64,000 nucleotides of DNA, from contig NZ_CANMBY010000001.1 of the NCBI RefSeq assembly GCF_947496195.1, positions 186,001 through 250,000 of the forward strand. The letters run 5' to 3'. Shown here piece after piece: positions 9,334 to 18,549 of this stretch. Below the pieces are notes generated by a model. The model saw nothing but the letters and a program-made list of their open reading frames with translations, had not been told where the DNA came from and ran no database searches. This DNA comes from an uncultured Polaribacter sp. (GTDB lineage: Bacteria; Bacteroidota; Bacteroidia; Flavobacteriales; Flavobacteriaceae). Every line of letters starts with the position of its first letter. The stretch's first letter is position 1. A program made the position numbers and the translations under genes.

Positions 9334-9849
9334 TTATTCTTTAAACCAGCCTGAATATTTTACATAGTTATTCGCAATTCTATCTATTTCACCAGAAATT
9401 AATTCTTGTGATATATCTTTCACTTTTTTTGCAGGCACACCTGCATAAATACTTCCAGCTTCAACTCTTGTATTTTTAGTAACCACTGCACCTGCTGCAA
9501 TAATTGAGTTGCTTTCTACAATACAATCGTCCATAATTATGGCACCCATACCTACCAAAACATTATCATGAATGGTACACCCATGTACAATCGCATTGTG
9601 CCCAATTGAAACATTATTACCAATGGTTGTAGGTGATTTTTGATAAGTCGCATGTATAACTGCACCATCTTGAATGTTGACTTTATTGCCAATTTTTATA
9701 AAATGTACATCTCCTCTTAATACTGCATTAAACCAAATAGAACATTGTTTTCCTAAAGAAACTTCACCAACAATAGTGGCATTTTCTGCAACATAACAAT
9801 CTTCTGGAATTTGTGGGTGTTTGTTATTTACGGGTTTTATGATGGGCAT
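9334..9849 (-). CDS. Gamma carbonic anhydrase family protein
   Basis: A 171-residue protein built of left-handed beta-helix hexapeptide repeats such as ATIVGEV, CSIWFNA and NVSIGHNAIVHG. The three zinc-ligand histidines of the gamma-class anhydrases appear in VIHA and in SIGHNAIVHG. It forms a trimer with metal sites between subunits. Family members include active carbonic anhydrases and inactive relatives (YrdA, PaaY), so hydration of CO2 is likely but not assured. It is the last gene of a minus-strand run after the LytTR regulator, 39 bases apart, and may be transcribed with it. Confidence 0.9.
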   Translation of the reverse strand: MPIIKPVNNKHPQIPEDCYVAENATIVGEVSLGKQCSIWFNAVLRGDVHFIKIGNKVNIQDGAVIHATYQKSPTTIGNNVSIGHNAIVHGCTIHDNVLVGMGAIIMDDCIVESNSIIAAGAVVTKNTRVEAGSIYAGVPAKKVKDISQELISGEIDRIANNYVKYSGWFKE

Positions 9850-9888
9850 ATTTATAGTTTTAATTGGTTCATTTTGGTTTTTAATTAA

Positions 9889-10620
9889 TCATTTAAAATA
9901 AGACAACAAATTACTCTTTTGTGATGCAGAAACTAAAATTTCTTTTCCATTAGAAACGATAACACTACCTCCTTTTCCTTTTTTGTATTTAGTAATCGCA
10001 TTTATGTTTACCAAATACGATTTATGAATTCTTACAAATGCATGTTCTTTCAATATTTCTTGAAAATATTTAAGTGTTTTACTCACTAGTTTTTTTGAGC
10101 TTGCTAAATGAATTTCTGTATAATTATCATCTGCTTTACAAAACACAATATCATTTACATCTAATACTTCAAAACCATCTTGTTGTGGTATGGTTATTTT
10201 ACCTTTTACTGTATTGGTTTGTGGTGTTAATATTTGATGCTGCAGTTGATTTTCTTTTTCTTTAATTTCTGATACAATATTTACTGCTTTTATGAGCTCG
10301 TCTATAGAAATCGGTTTTAGTAAGTAATAACTTGCATCATTGTTTAAAGCTTCTATTGCATAATGGTCGTAAGCAGTAACAAAAACGGTTTCAAAGGTTC
10401 TATTTTCTACTTTTTCTAATAAATCAAAAGCATTACCAAAAGGCATTTCTACATCTAAAAACACCAAGTCTAATTCGTTGTTTTTAATCAATTTATAAGC
10501 ATCATCAATGGTACTTGCTTCACCAATTAAATTTACATTAGGGCAATATTTACCTAAATAATTTCGCAGAATATCTCTACTTATTTGTTCGTCTTCTACA
10601 ATGATAGCTTTTAGTTTCAT
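9889..10620 (-). CDS. LytTR-family response regulator
   Basis: A two-component response regulator of 243 residues. The N-terminal receiver domain (1-125) has the acidic pair VEDE and the phospho-acceptor D56 in LVFLDVEMPF, with Thr (VFVTAYD) and Lys (YLLKPIS) at the usual switch positions. The C-terminal LytTR DNA-binding domain (about 140-243) contains the DIVFCKADDNYTEIHL and FVRIHKSYLVN signatures. The gene follows its partner kinase with one base between the stop and the ATG. It probably controls its own operon and perhaps envelope genes; targets are unknown. Confidence 0.93.
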   Translation of the reverse strand: MKLKAIIVEDEQISRDILRNYLGKYCPNVNLIGEASTIDDAYKLIKNNELDLVFLDVEMPFGNAFDLLEKVENRTFETVFVTAYDHYAIEALNNDASYYLLKPISIDELIKAVNIVSEIKEKENQLQHQILTPQTNTVKGKITIPQQDGFEVLDVNDIVFCKADDNYTEIHLASSKKLVSKTLKYFQEILKEHAFVRIHKSYLVNINAITKYKKGKGGSVIVSNGKEILVSASQKSNLLSYFK

Positions 10621-10621
10621 A

Positions 10622-12802
10622 TCAATTTTTCTTTAATAACAACTCAACTTTTGTGCCCTCTCCATTTTCTAAAGCATCAGTAACTTTTACAGAAATACGT
10701 TCTTTGTACATACTGTTTAGAATGGCTATTCTATTTTTTATAGTACTCATTCCTTTAGATTTCTGTTTTAACTGATTTTTTGTTTTTAATTCTTGAGACT
10801 TTTTTCTTCCTATTCCATCATCAATAATTACAATTGAAACAGTTTCTACATCTTTTTTTGTGATAGAAATCTCTAAATTCCCTTTTTCTTTTTTATATCG
10901 TAAACCATGCCAAATAGCATTTTCTATGTAAGGCTGTAATAACATTGGCGGAATTGAAAATTGATCTAAGCTTATATTTTCATCAACCTTTATTTGATAA
11001 TCAAACTTATCTTTAAATCGATTATGTTCTAATTTTACGTATAATTCTAATAACTCTACTTCTTTTGTAAGTGGTATAAAATCTTCATCAGAATTTTCTA
11101 AAACAGAACGCATTAACACAGAAAACTCACTTAAATATCTATTTGCACTTCTTTCATCATTAACAGCTATAAAACTATTTACAGAATTTAATGCGTTAAA
11201 AATAAAATGCGGATTCATTTGAGAACGCATAGATTTTAAAGCCAATAAATTATTTGCTAATTTTTGTTGCTTATTGGTTCTAAACATAAAATAAGCGAGT
11301 AAAGAAATCAATAATAAACCTCCAAAAAGTGAGTAAATTAAAATGCGTTGTTTTCGATTACTTTCTTCTGATAATTTTTGATCTATATACGCTAAACTAA
11401 TTTTGCTTTCTGCTAACTCTTTGTCTTTTTCTAAGCTAGTTATTCTATTTTGATTGTCTGCAATTCGTTTAGAAAAACGCTTTACTTGCTGTATTTCTTG
11501 TTCTTTTCTTATGTATAAAGAATCTACTAAGGCAACATATTCTTTGTAATTTTTTAATGCATTTACTTCATCACCAAGAGTCGCAAAAGTTTCAGATATT
11601 TTACGTGTTGCATCTTTAGCAACCACAATATCTTTATTTCTTTTAGCATCTTCTTTACTCTTTTCTAAATATGGCAAAGCTTGTTTGTAGTCTTCTTTTT
11701 GTATATATGCGTTACCAATTTTATAGTTGATTTTCTGAGAGGTAATAGAGTCTTCTTCTTTACTAATTTTTCTTTGACTACTATTTAATTGTGCTTTTTG
11801 TAAACTCTTTTTTCTTAATTGAATTTCATCATCAAAACGTTGATTTGCATTATAAAAATCAGCTACTTTTTCTTCTTCTTTTAAAGCACGAACAGGACTC
11901 TCTTTTTCAGCCAGATTTATCGATTTTTTAAAAAGATTTTCAGCCTCAGAAATTTTACCTTGGGCAGCATAAACATCTGCTATTTTAGAATTTAAATCTG
12001 TAATTTTAGGTGTTACCAAATTGTCTTTTGCAATTTGTAAGGCATCTTGATAATTAGTTCTTGCAGTTACTAAATTTTTCTGAGCAAAATTTACATCACC
12101 CAATCCTTCAAAAACTTGTATTTCTTGGTAATTACTTAATTTACTATTCTTTAATGAAGTGTAATTTTCTTTACTCTCTTTATATTTTTTTAATAAAAAC
12201 TGAGTTTTAGCAATAGCAATTTTTGTGTCTATTTCTTCGTTAATTTGATTTGACAATTTATAATTGTATTCAGCCAAATCAAACTGCTTCCAATAAAAAT
12301 AAATATCTGCTAAGGTCTTATAGGTTTTAGCATTTCTTCTTTTATTTTGATTGTTGGCTAGCGCTTTTTCTATAAAAGAAACACTCTTTTCTATATCTTT
12401 CTTTTTATAGTAATTTGCAGAATCTAGATTTTGTAAATAAGCATCTCCTCTCTTTATTTTTTTTGAACTATATCTATCTGAAGCATAATTTTCTACAATT
12501 ATTTTAATATCCTCACTTGAGGTAAGTGTATGATGAACCGTTTCAAAATCTGGATGCGTAACTCTTACATCATCTCCTACTTTTGCTTTAACAATATAGC
12601 TACCTTGTATATCTGGTAAAGAATAGCTCATTCCGTTTACAAAAATGGTGACACCCTTTTTTATAACGTTATTTTTTTCATCAACAATTTTTATTCGAAC
12701 AGAAAACTCAACTCCTTTTTGAGTAATTATAGTTTGCTGAGAAAATAGAGGAAAAACACAAAAAAGTAAAAAAGTAAATAATATGTTTATTTTTTTTCTC
12801 AT
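10622..12802 (-). CDS. TPR-containing sensor histidine kinase, LytS/His_kinase type
   Basis: A 726-residue membrane kinase. A signal peptide is followed by a short carboxypeptidase-regulatory-like beta domain (about 30-110), a run of tetratricopeptide repeats (about 115-430), a coiled coil, one membrane helix (about 485-505) and a cytoplasmic His_kinase domain. The phosphorylated histidine is H532 in MNPHFIFNALN, and the ATP-binding part has ENAIWHGLRYK (N box) and IIDDGIGRKK (G box). The TPRs face the periplasm, so they probably sense a protein partner rather than a small ligand. It is coupled to the LytTR regulator downstream and the carboxypeptidase-regulatory-like gene upstream. Confidence 0.92.
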   Translation of the reverse strand: MRKKINILFTFLLFCVFPLFSQQTIITQKGVEFSVRIKIVDEKNNVIKKGVTIFVNGMSYSLPDIQGSYIVKAKVGDDVRVTHPDFETVHHTLTSSEDIKIIVENYASDRYSSKKIKRGDAYLQNLDSANYYKKKDIEKSVSFIEKALANNQNKRRNAKTYKTLADIYFYWKQFDLAEYNYKLSNQINEEIDTKIAIAKTQFLLKKYKESKENYTSLKNSKLSNYQEIQVFEGLGDVNFAQKNLVTARTNYQDALQIAKDNLVTPKITDLNSKIADVYAAQGKISEAENLFKKSINLAEKESPVRALKEEEKVADFYNANQRFDDEIQLRKKSLQKAQLNSSQRKISKEEDSITSQKINYKIGNAYIQKEDYKQALPYLEKSKEDAKRNKDIVVAKDATRKISETFATLGDEVNALKNYKEYVALVDSLYIRKEQEIQQVKRFSKRIADNQNRITSLEKDKELAESKISLAYIDQKLSEESNRKQRILIYSLFGGLLLISLLAYFMFRTNKQQKLANNLLALKSMRSQMNPHFIFNALNSVNSFIAVNDERSANRYLSEFSVLMRSVLENSDEDFIPLTKEVELLELYVKLEHNRFKDKFDYQIKVDENISLDQFSIPPMLLQPYIENAIWHGLRYKKEKGNLEISITKKDVETVSIVIIDDGIGRKKSQELKTKNQLKQKSKGMSTIKNRIAILNSMYKERISVKVTDALENGEGTKVELLLKKN

Positions 12803-12804
12803 TA

Positions 12805-13530
12805 CTATTTTCTGTTTTCTTTCTTTCTAAATAAATTACCTATTCTTTTAAAAATATTAGGTTTCTTTTTAACCACTGCATAACCTGCAACAACAACTAC
12901 TTCTCCTAACAATTCTTCATCTTCTTTAAGTGTTACAACAAGAGGTTTTTTTATTTTTAAAACGTCTATTTCTTGTTTTTTATAACCTAAATATGAAAAA
13001 ACTAAGATAATCGACTTTCTTTTTTTATTGGGTATTTTAATTGAAAAGTTTCCATCAAAATCTGTTTCTGTACTAATTTTTGAGCCTTTTAATGTAATAT
13101 TTACTCCAGGTAATTCTCCTGATTCATCTCTAACTTTTCCTTTTAAAATGATATCTTGTACTAGAGTGTCATTATTAATAGTAAACTGATTTTTTACCTC
13201 AATTTTTTCTGTTTGTGCTTTTTTAGATTGAGAATACAAAGGATTTGTTGAAAGTAATGCAGACAATAACGCTAAACCAGCAGCAACTTTAGGCAAACTA
13301 CTTTTTTGATAATTGTGTATTTCTTTATTTAACTGATCTTCTCTAAACCTACCACATAAATTATTGTTTTTTAAGATTAGATCAGCAATCTCTGTGTTTG
13401 TTAATGAGGTAAAATCTATAACTTCTTTACTACAACTTTTGCAAAATTTCCCTTTTTCTGTTGGCGTCATTTTGCCAAAATCTTCATGACAAGGTTTAGG
13501 TACATGTATTTTAAATTTCATAATTATCAC
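12805..13530 (-). CDS. Carboxypeptidase-regulatory-like domain protein with Cys-rich N terminus
   Basis: A 241-residue protein. The N-terminal 50 residues hold conserved cysteines (PCHEDF, then FCKSC) that look like a small metal site. One membrane helix follows (about 82-98, VAAGLALLSALLST), then a carboxypeptidase-regulatory-like beta sandwich (about 125-210; GKVRDESGELPGVNITLKG). The last 30 residues are basic. The same N-terminal motif recurs in other Bacteroidetes proteins of unknown role. It is first in a three-gene minus-strand operon with a TPR kinase and LytTR regulator, with 2 bases between, so a sensing or envelope-stress role is inferred. ATG at 13521 is an alternative start (MKFKIHVPK). 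Confidence 0.75.
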   Translation of the reverse strand: MIIMKFKIHVPKPCHEDFGKMTPTEKGKFCKSCSKEVIDFTSLTNTEIADLILKNNNLCGRFREDQLNKEIHNYQKSSLPKVAAGLALLSALLSTNPLYSQSKKAQTEKIEVKNQFTINNDTLVQDIILKGKVRDESGELPGVNITLKGSKISTETDFDGNFSIKIPNKKRKSIILVFSYLGYKKQEIDVLKIKKPLVVTLKEDEELLGEVVVVAGYAVVKKKPNIFKRIGNLFRKKENRK

Positions 13531-13766
13531 TTTAAAATCATGATAAACTTAGGAACAAATTAGCTGTCAAAAAAATTACTAATCTCTAATATTAGCTCTT
13601 TTTACCTTAAAAAAGCAGGGTTTACGAAATAAGATTTAGCGTTTACTCATTTAAAAAGACACTTTACTCATTCTAACTTTTTTTTGAATTATGTTGGCAT
13701 TAATATTGAATTGTATTTAGCAACCAAACTTATATGTCTAAGTATCAATTTAAAAAGAAAAAAATC

Positions 13767-14885
13767 ATGAAATCATTAAAATTAAGCGCTGTAATTCTGT
13801 TATTACTATTCACTTCTACTTTTAGTTTTGCAGACCATCAACCTAAAAAGAAACAAACTATAAAAGTGGCCTTGTTATTAGATACAAGCAATAGTATGGA
13901 TGGTTTAATAAATCAAGCAAAAGCGCAACTTTGGGAAATTGTAAACGAACTTTCTTATGCTAAGTATGGCATTCAAAAACCTAATTTAGAAATTGCTTTG
14001 TATGAGTATGGTAACTCAAATTTACCTTCTAGAGAAGGCTTTATAAGGCAAGTTTTACAGTTTAGTAATGATTTAGATGAAATATCTGAAAAGCTTTTTT
14101 CTTTAACTACAAATGGTGGTAATGAGTTTTGTGGGCAAGTGATACAAACTTCTTTAAATGAATTAGATTGGGGTACTAATAAAAATGATTTAAAACTACT
14201 TTTTATTGCAGGTAATGAACCTTTTACACAAGGTAAAATTAATTATAAAGAGGCTGTTGCTAATGCAAAAGAAAAAGAAGTTGTAGTAAATACTATTTTC
14301 TGTGGAAATTATTCAAACGGAATTTCTGGTATGTGGAAAGATGGTGCAGATTTAGGTGGTGGTGATTATTTAACTATTAATCAGGATGAGAAAATTGTTC
14401 ACATCAATACACCTTATGATAATGATATTATCATTTTAAACAAAAAATTAAATGGTACTTATATTTATTTTGGAAAAAAAGGATACTCTAACTATAACAA
14501 ACAAAAGGTACAAGATAGTAATGCAATGCAAATGCAAGAAGCTGTTGCTGTAAAAAGAGCAGTTAGTAAAAGTTCTAGATTATATAATAATGCAAAATGG
14601 GATTTAGTAGATGCTGATAAAAATGGAAAACTTGATTATAAAAAAATTGAAAAAAAGAATTTACCACAAGCTTTACAAAATAAATCTGAAAATGAGATAA
14701 AAGCTTATGTTCAATTAAAAGCTAAAGAAAGAGAGGAAATTCAACAAAAAATTCAAGAATTAAACAGTAAAAGAAGAAAGTATATCGCAAAAAAACAAAA
14801 AGAATCTATAAAAAAAGATGACTTAAACAATGTTATGATAAAAGCGATAAAGAGACAAGCAAAATTAAAAAATTACTCTTGGTAA
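13767..14885 (+). CDS. Exported von Willebrand factor A domain protein
   Basis: I start it at the ATG at 13767 because this gives a proper signal peptide (MKSLKLSAVILLLLFTSTFSFA). The ATG at 13734 would add 11 charged residues in front. The 372-residue product has a VWA domain with the MIDAS metal motif DTSNS at residues 39-43, later NGGNEFCG and an EF-hand-like DADKNGKLDYKK segment near residue 285. The C-terminal 90 residues are a Lys/Glu-rich coiled coil. VWA domains bind protein ligands through a divalent metal; the partner here is unknown. It stands alone between the divergent operon upstream and a terminator. Confidence 0.8.
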   Translation: MKSLKLSAVILLLLFTSTFSFADHQPKKKQTIKVALLLDTSNSMDGLINQAKAQLWEIVNELSYAKYGIQKPNLEIALYEYGNSNLPSREGFIRQVLQFSNDLDEISEKLFSLTTNGGNEFCGQVIQTSLNELDWGTNKNDLKLLFIAGNEPFTQGKINYKEAVANAKEKEVVVNTIFCGNYSNGISGMWKDGADLGGGDYLTINQDEKIVHINTPYDNDIIILNKKLNGTYIYFGKKGYSNYNKQKVQDSNAMQMQEAVAVKRAVSKSSRLYNNAKWDLVDADKNGKLDYKKIEKKNLPQALQNKSENEIKAYVQLKAKEREEIQQKIQELNSKRRKYIAKKQKESIKKDDLNNVMIKAIKRQAKLKNYSW

Positions 14886-14905
14886 TATAGTTAGTTGATT
14901 TGTAA

Positions 14906-14934
14906 AAAAGCCTGTAATTTGTTTACAGGCTTTT
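14906..14934. terminator. Bidirectional terminator between convergent genes
   Basis: AAAAGCCTGTAA (14906-14917) pairs with TTACAGGCTTTT (14923-14934). It serves the VWA gene and the convergent glucosaminidase gene, whose stop codon it overlaps. Confidence 0.85.
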
Positions 14935-15766
14935 ATTTTAATTTTAATTTTTGACCAACAGAAATTGTATTATCTGTTAATCCATTAAGCGCTTTTAGTT
15001 CAGACACACTTAATCCAAAACGTCTTGAAATAGAGTATAAAGTATCTCCTTTTTTAACTTTATAAGATTTAGATTTTGTAATGGTCTCTTTTGTTTTCTT
15101 TTCCCTTTTAGGCTTTTCGTATTTAAAGTTTTTCTTCTTTACATCATCAAACTCATATAACTTATAATCTTCTATAATTTTTATTAATTTATTTGGGTAT
15201 TTTTTATCAGTGGCATACCCTGCTTTTCTTAACCCTTTTGCCCATTTTCTGTAATCTTTGGTACCATAAGAAAATAGAAATGCATAACGTCTTCTCTGTG
15301 TTAAAAATTTAGAATGGTCATCAAATGAAGTTTCTACATATTTGTATTTTCTAAAACATTCACCTTTTTCATCATCATCATGATAAACACGTTGACCTTG
15401 CCAACCTGTATGACACTTTATCCCAAAATGATTGTTAGATTTCATAGCCAATTCGCTTCTACCTCTACCAGATTCTAAAATACCCTGAGCTAAAGTTATA
15501 CTAGCAGGAATTTTATTTTCATGCATTTCATGAACTGCTAAGGGTGCATATTTTCTAATATAAGCGAGTGTATATTTATTTAATTTTGGGTTTTTTCTTT
15601 TAAGTTTCTTGGTAATTTCTACCTCATCTACAGAAGGTAATTTTACAGGTTTTTTTTCAACTGAAACAACATCTGTATTTTTCTTTTTATTTGTTGCATT
15701 TTTAGAAGAACCACAAGAAAAAAGTAGTGCTGTACAAAAAAGAGTGATAATTATTTTAAACTTCAT
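14933..15766 (-). CDS. Glucosaminidase/LysM lipoprotein
   Basis: A 277-residue envelope lipoprotein; the lipobox LLFSC puts the lipidated cysteine at C18. A glucosaminidase (GH73-like) domain spans about 70-215 with the catalytic Glu region [14 protein letters not shown] and [12 protein letters not shown] LysM peptidoglycan-binding domain closes the protein (about 233-277, [17 protein letters not shown]). It should hydrolyse the N-acetylglucosaminyl bonds of peptidoglycan. Its ATG overlaps the stop of the upstream PLP-enzyme gene by one base (TAATG), so the two are co-transcribed although their functions are not obviously linked. Confidence 0.92.
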   Translation of the reverse strand: MKFKIIITLFCTALLFSCGSSKNATNKKKNTDVVSVEKKPVKLPSVDEVEITKKLKRKNPKLNKYTLAYIRKYAPLAVHEMHENKIPASITLAQGILESGRGRSELAMKSNNHFGIKCHTGWQGQRVYHDDDEKGECFRKYKYVETSFDDHSKFLTQRRRYAFLFSYGTKDYRKWAKGLRKAGYATDKKYPNKLIKIIEDYKLYEFDDVKKKNFKYEKPKREKKTKETITKSKSYKVKKGDTLYSISRRFGLSVSELKALNGLTDNTISVGQKLKLK

Positions 15767-16647
15767 TAATAGACAATAATTTCTTTATTTTTCTTTTTTA
15801 ATTTTTGGTTAAAACCCTCAATTCCTTGAATGCCACCTGTATGAATTGCTAGAATTTTACTCCCTTTTTTAAATTGATTTTTCTTAATCATATCTAAAAT
15901 ACCAAACATCATTTTACCTGTATAAATTGGATCTAACAAAACACCAGTATCTTTATTAAAATCATTAATAAAACGAATTAACTCATCTGTATATTTTGCA
16001 TAGCCGCCAAAATGATAGTTAGTTTGTATACTCCAATTTGATTTTGAGGTATGTTTTTTGATGTCATCAAACAAAAAATTTCCTTTTAAAGCAGGAAATC
16101 CTATTACTTTTTGGTGTTTAGATGATGTATTAATTACCCCCGAAATTGTACCACCAGTTCCAACTGCACAACAAATATAATCGAATTTTGCATCACTAAC
16201 CGTTAAAATTTCTTCACATCCTTTTATAGCTAAATCATTGGTTCCTCCTTCAGGAATTAAATAAAAATCACCATATTTTTCTTTTAAATTATGTATAAAA
16301 CTATCTTCTAATTTGTTTCTATAAAGCTCTCTTGAAACAAATTCAAATTGCATATTATGTTCATAAGAATTTTTAAGAGTAGTATTTTTTGATAAGGTAT
16401 TAGATACATCTAACCCTAATTCCTCACCTCTAATAACACCTATAGTTTTAAAGTCTGTTAAATAACCAGCAACAGCTGTTGCTACAATATGATTTGAAAA
16501 TGCACCTCCAAAAGTTAGCAGTGTATTTTTATTTGTTTTTTTAGCTTCTTGAATATTATATTTTAATTTTCGAAACTTATTGCCAGAAACAAAAGGATGA
16601 ATTTCATCTTCTCTTTTAATAAATAATTCAATACCTTTTTCTTCCAA
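15766..16647 (-). CDS. PLP-dependent ACC deaminase/D-cysteine desulfhydrase family enzyme
   Basis: A cytoplasmic PLP enzyme of the tryptophan synthase beta fold. The PLP lysine region is [11 protein letters not shown], the phosphate-binding loop is [10 protein letters not shown] and the substrate loop is [12 protein letters not shown]. Members deaminate 1-aminocyclopropane-1-carboxylate or cleave D-cysteine to pyruvate, sulfide and ammonia; the latter is the commoner role in marine bacteria, and I cannot decide here. The start is uncertain: no ATG lies in frame. The TTG at 16647 gives 293 residues, but the open frame continues upstream with family-like sequence ([10 protein letters not shown]), to at least 16730, with no ATG or GTG. 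Confidence 0.82.
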   Translation of the reverse strand: MEEKGIELFIKREDEIHPFVSGNKFRKLKYNIQEAKKTNKNTLLTFGGAFSNHIVATAVAGYLTDFKTIGVIRGEELGLDVSNTLSKNTTLKNSYEHNMQFEFVSRELYRNKLEDSFIHNLKEKYGDFYLIPEGGTNDLAIKGCEEILTVSDAKFDYICCAVGTGGTISGVINTSSKHQKVIGFPALKGNFLFDDIKKHTSKSNWSIQTNYHFGGYAKYTDELIRFINDFNKDTGVLLDPIYTGKMMFGILDMIKKNQFKKGSKILAIHTGGIQGIEGFNQKLKKKNKEIIVY

Positions 16648-16811
16648 AAAAGAAAGTTGAATTTTTTGATTTTTTGATATAAATTGTTGTGTGAAAAAGG
16701 TTTCCGTAAACTTTAATTTTGAATGAATAACAAAAATAAACCATAAATTTTAACAGTAAAGCTATTTGGCTTTTATTTAGAAATTTACGACCTTAGTACA
16801 CTTATTGTTAT

Positions 16812-17861
16812 GTGCCTATTTTGAAAAACTTACTTTTCTTTTTTTGTTTTTTTTACACTATTTCATTTATTGGGCAAATTACATATATAGAAAATTTTAA
16901 TGATAAAGGTATACCTACAAATATACCTAATGGCAGTTACTGGAAATACTTTAATGATATTCATCCATATCAAAATACTTGGGAAAAATTTATTCCAGGA
17001 GATGGCTTTGCTTATATAAAAGTTGATGCTGACATACATAATGACACAGATACAACATACCCTTATCAAACCATGGTTTTTGGTGGAGCCACAGAGAATC
17101 ATAGAATAGAAGTTAGAATGAGAGGAGCAGTTGTAGATGGTGGTTTGGTTGGTTTTTTGTTTACCTATTCAGAAAATAGTTTAGGAACAAATTTTAATGA
17201 AGTAGATATAGAAGTTGTTGCAAATGATAGAGATGTAGATGTGCATGAAACTTTACCTCCAAATGGATGGACAGATGCTCGTTTTAATAGTTGGAGAAAT
17301 GCAAGTACAACTACTTTTTTACCAATTACAGGTTCTGCAAAACCAGTTGTAAATGATAAAGGAGAAAAAATATCTTTAATAGATAATGAATTTCACACCT
17401 ATACAATTGATTGGAGAACAGATCAAGTTGATTTTTATATTGATGGTTTTTTACAAGATTCCTTTAATACTAATATTGCTGCTGGTTGGGGTGAAGTTAT
17501 TATTGGCTTCAGAAATTTACCTTGGGCTAAAGATTTTAATTGGACAGGTGAACATTACCTAGTTGTAGATTACTTTAAAGTACAATATTTAAATAGCTTA
17601 TCTATTAAAGATAATTCTATTTCTAAAATAAAAGATGTAGCTGTCTACCCAAACCCTGCTCAAAATGAATTAAACATTACTAGTAAAGATTTTTATAATA
17701 TCAATAAAATAGAAATTTTTAACTCACTTGGTAAACGACTAATTTCCTTTTCTAATTATCAGAATAAAATTGACATTTCTAATCTCTCAACTGGTCTTTA
17801 TTTAGTAAATACTTATTTTATTGATGGAAGTATCATTACTAAAAAACTGATGAAAAAATAA
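16812..17861 (+). CDS. GH16-like glycoside hydrolase with T9SS sorting tail
   Basis: An exported enzyme of about 349 residues. After the signal peptide (LLFFFCFFYTISFIGQ) comes a concanavalin-like GH16 domain with the catalytic signature ExDxE as E130-V-D-I-E134 in FNEVDIEVV, and HTYTIDWRTDQVDFYIDG, the usual downstream strand pair. GH16 members cut beta-1,3 or beta-1,4 galactans and glucans (laminarin, agar, carrageenan, porphyran); the substrate is not readable here. The last 75 residues (VYPNPAQNELNI to STGLYLVNTYFIDG and a Lys-Lys end) form a type A T9SS sorting domain, so the enzyme should leave through the system whose genes gldKLMN and porT lie in this window. The start is GTG at 16812 or TTG at 16821. 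Confidence 0.85.
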   Translation: MPILKNLLFFFCFFYTISFIGQITYIENFNDKGIPTNIPNGSYWKYFNDIHPYQNTWEKFIPGDGFAYIKVDADIHNDTDTTYPYQTMVFGGATENHRIEVRMRGAVVDGGLVGFLFTYSENSLGTNFNEVDIEVVANDRDVDVHETLPPNGWTDARFNSWRNASTTTFLPITGSAKPVVNDKGEKISLIDNEFHTYTIDWRTDQVDFYIDGFLQDSFNTNIAAGWGEVIIGFRNLPWAKDFNWTGEHYLVVDYFKVQYLNSLSIKDNSISKIKDVAVYPNPAQNELNITSKDFYNINKIEIFNSLGKRLISFSNYQNKIDISNLSTGLYLVNTYFIDGSIITKKLMKK

Positions 17862-17864
17862 TTG

Positions 17865-18545
17865 ATGAATAAGCTTTTAATCATTCTTTCTGTTTTATTT
17901 TTCTCAATTTCTTGTACTACTAAAAACAATAAAAAATTTAATTTAAAAGAAGGAGACATTTTATTTCAAGATAGCGATTGTGGACCTTTTTGTGAATCTA
18001 TAGAAAAAGTAACTTTTGGTTATAAAGGGTCTAAATTTTCTCATGTAGGAATGGTTATTTACAATGATAGCAATGAACTCATTGTTATAGAAGCCATCTC
18101 AGAAGGGGTCGTAAAAACTTCTTTATACGACTTTCTAAATCGTTCTTTTGATGCTAAAAATAATCCAAAAGTTGTGGTTGGTAGATTGAAAGAACAACAT
18201 CAAAACTTACTAAAAAAAGCTATTGAGTTTTCTAAAACTAAATTAGGCTTAGCTTATGATGAAGTCTTTGATATCAACAATAATAAATACTACTGCTCTG
18301 AATTAATTTATGATTCTTTTAAATTTGCAAATGAAAACAAACCCATTTTTGAATTGCAAAAAATGACCTATAAAGATCCAGCAACCAATAAAACATTTCC
18401 TATTTGGGATGATTATTTTAAAAAATTAGGTGTAGCCATACCAGAAGGAAAACCTGGTTTAAATCCTGGTGGAATGTCTAAAAGTAATTATTTAGATATT
18501 ATTCATTTTTATGGTATACCAGAAGGATATTTAAATCAAGAATAA
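17865..18545 (+). CDS. YiiX/YebB-like NlpC/P60 lipoprotein
   Basis: A 226-residue lipoprotein (lipobox SISC, C17) of the permuted NlpC/P60 group (YiiX, DUF830). It has the EGDILFQ entry strand, FSHVGMVIY with the catalytic-type histidine and YYCSELIYDSF with the cysteine. The permuted order puts His before Cys. Relatives are putative amidases or peptidases acting on lipid-linked or cell-wall substrates. The ATG at 17865 lies three bases after the GH16 stop, so the two genes are likely one transcript. It runs into the convergent ABC-F gene with 4 bases between and no terminator seen. Confidence 0.85.
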   Translation: MNKLLIILSVLFFSISCTTKNNKKFNLKEGDILFQDSDCGPFCESIEKVTFGYKGSKFSHVGMVIYNDSNELIVIEAISEGVVKTSLYDFLNRSFDAKNNPKVVVGRLKEQHQNLLKKAIEFSKTKLGLAYDEVFDINNNKYYCSELIYDSFKFANENKPIFELQKMTYKDPATNKTFPIWDDYFKKLGVAIPEGKPGLNPGGMSKSNYLDIIHFYGIPEGYLNQE

Positions 18546-18549
18546 AAAA

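Noticed and set aside
18546..18549. Search for a terminator between the convergent YiiX and ABC-F genes
   Set aside because: The gap is only 4 bases and holds no hairpin; termination must lie inside a gene or be absent.
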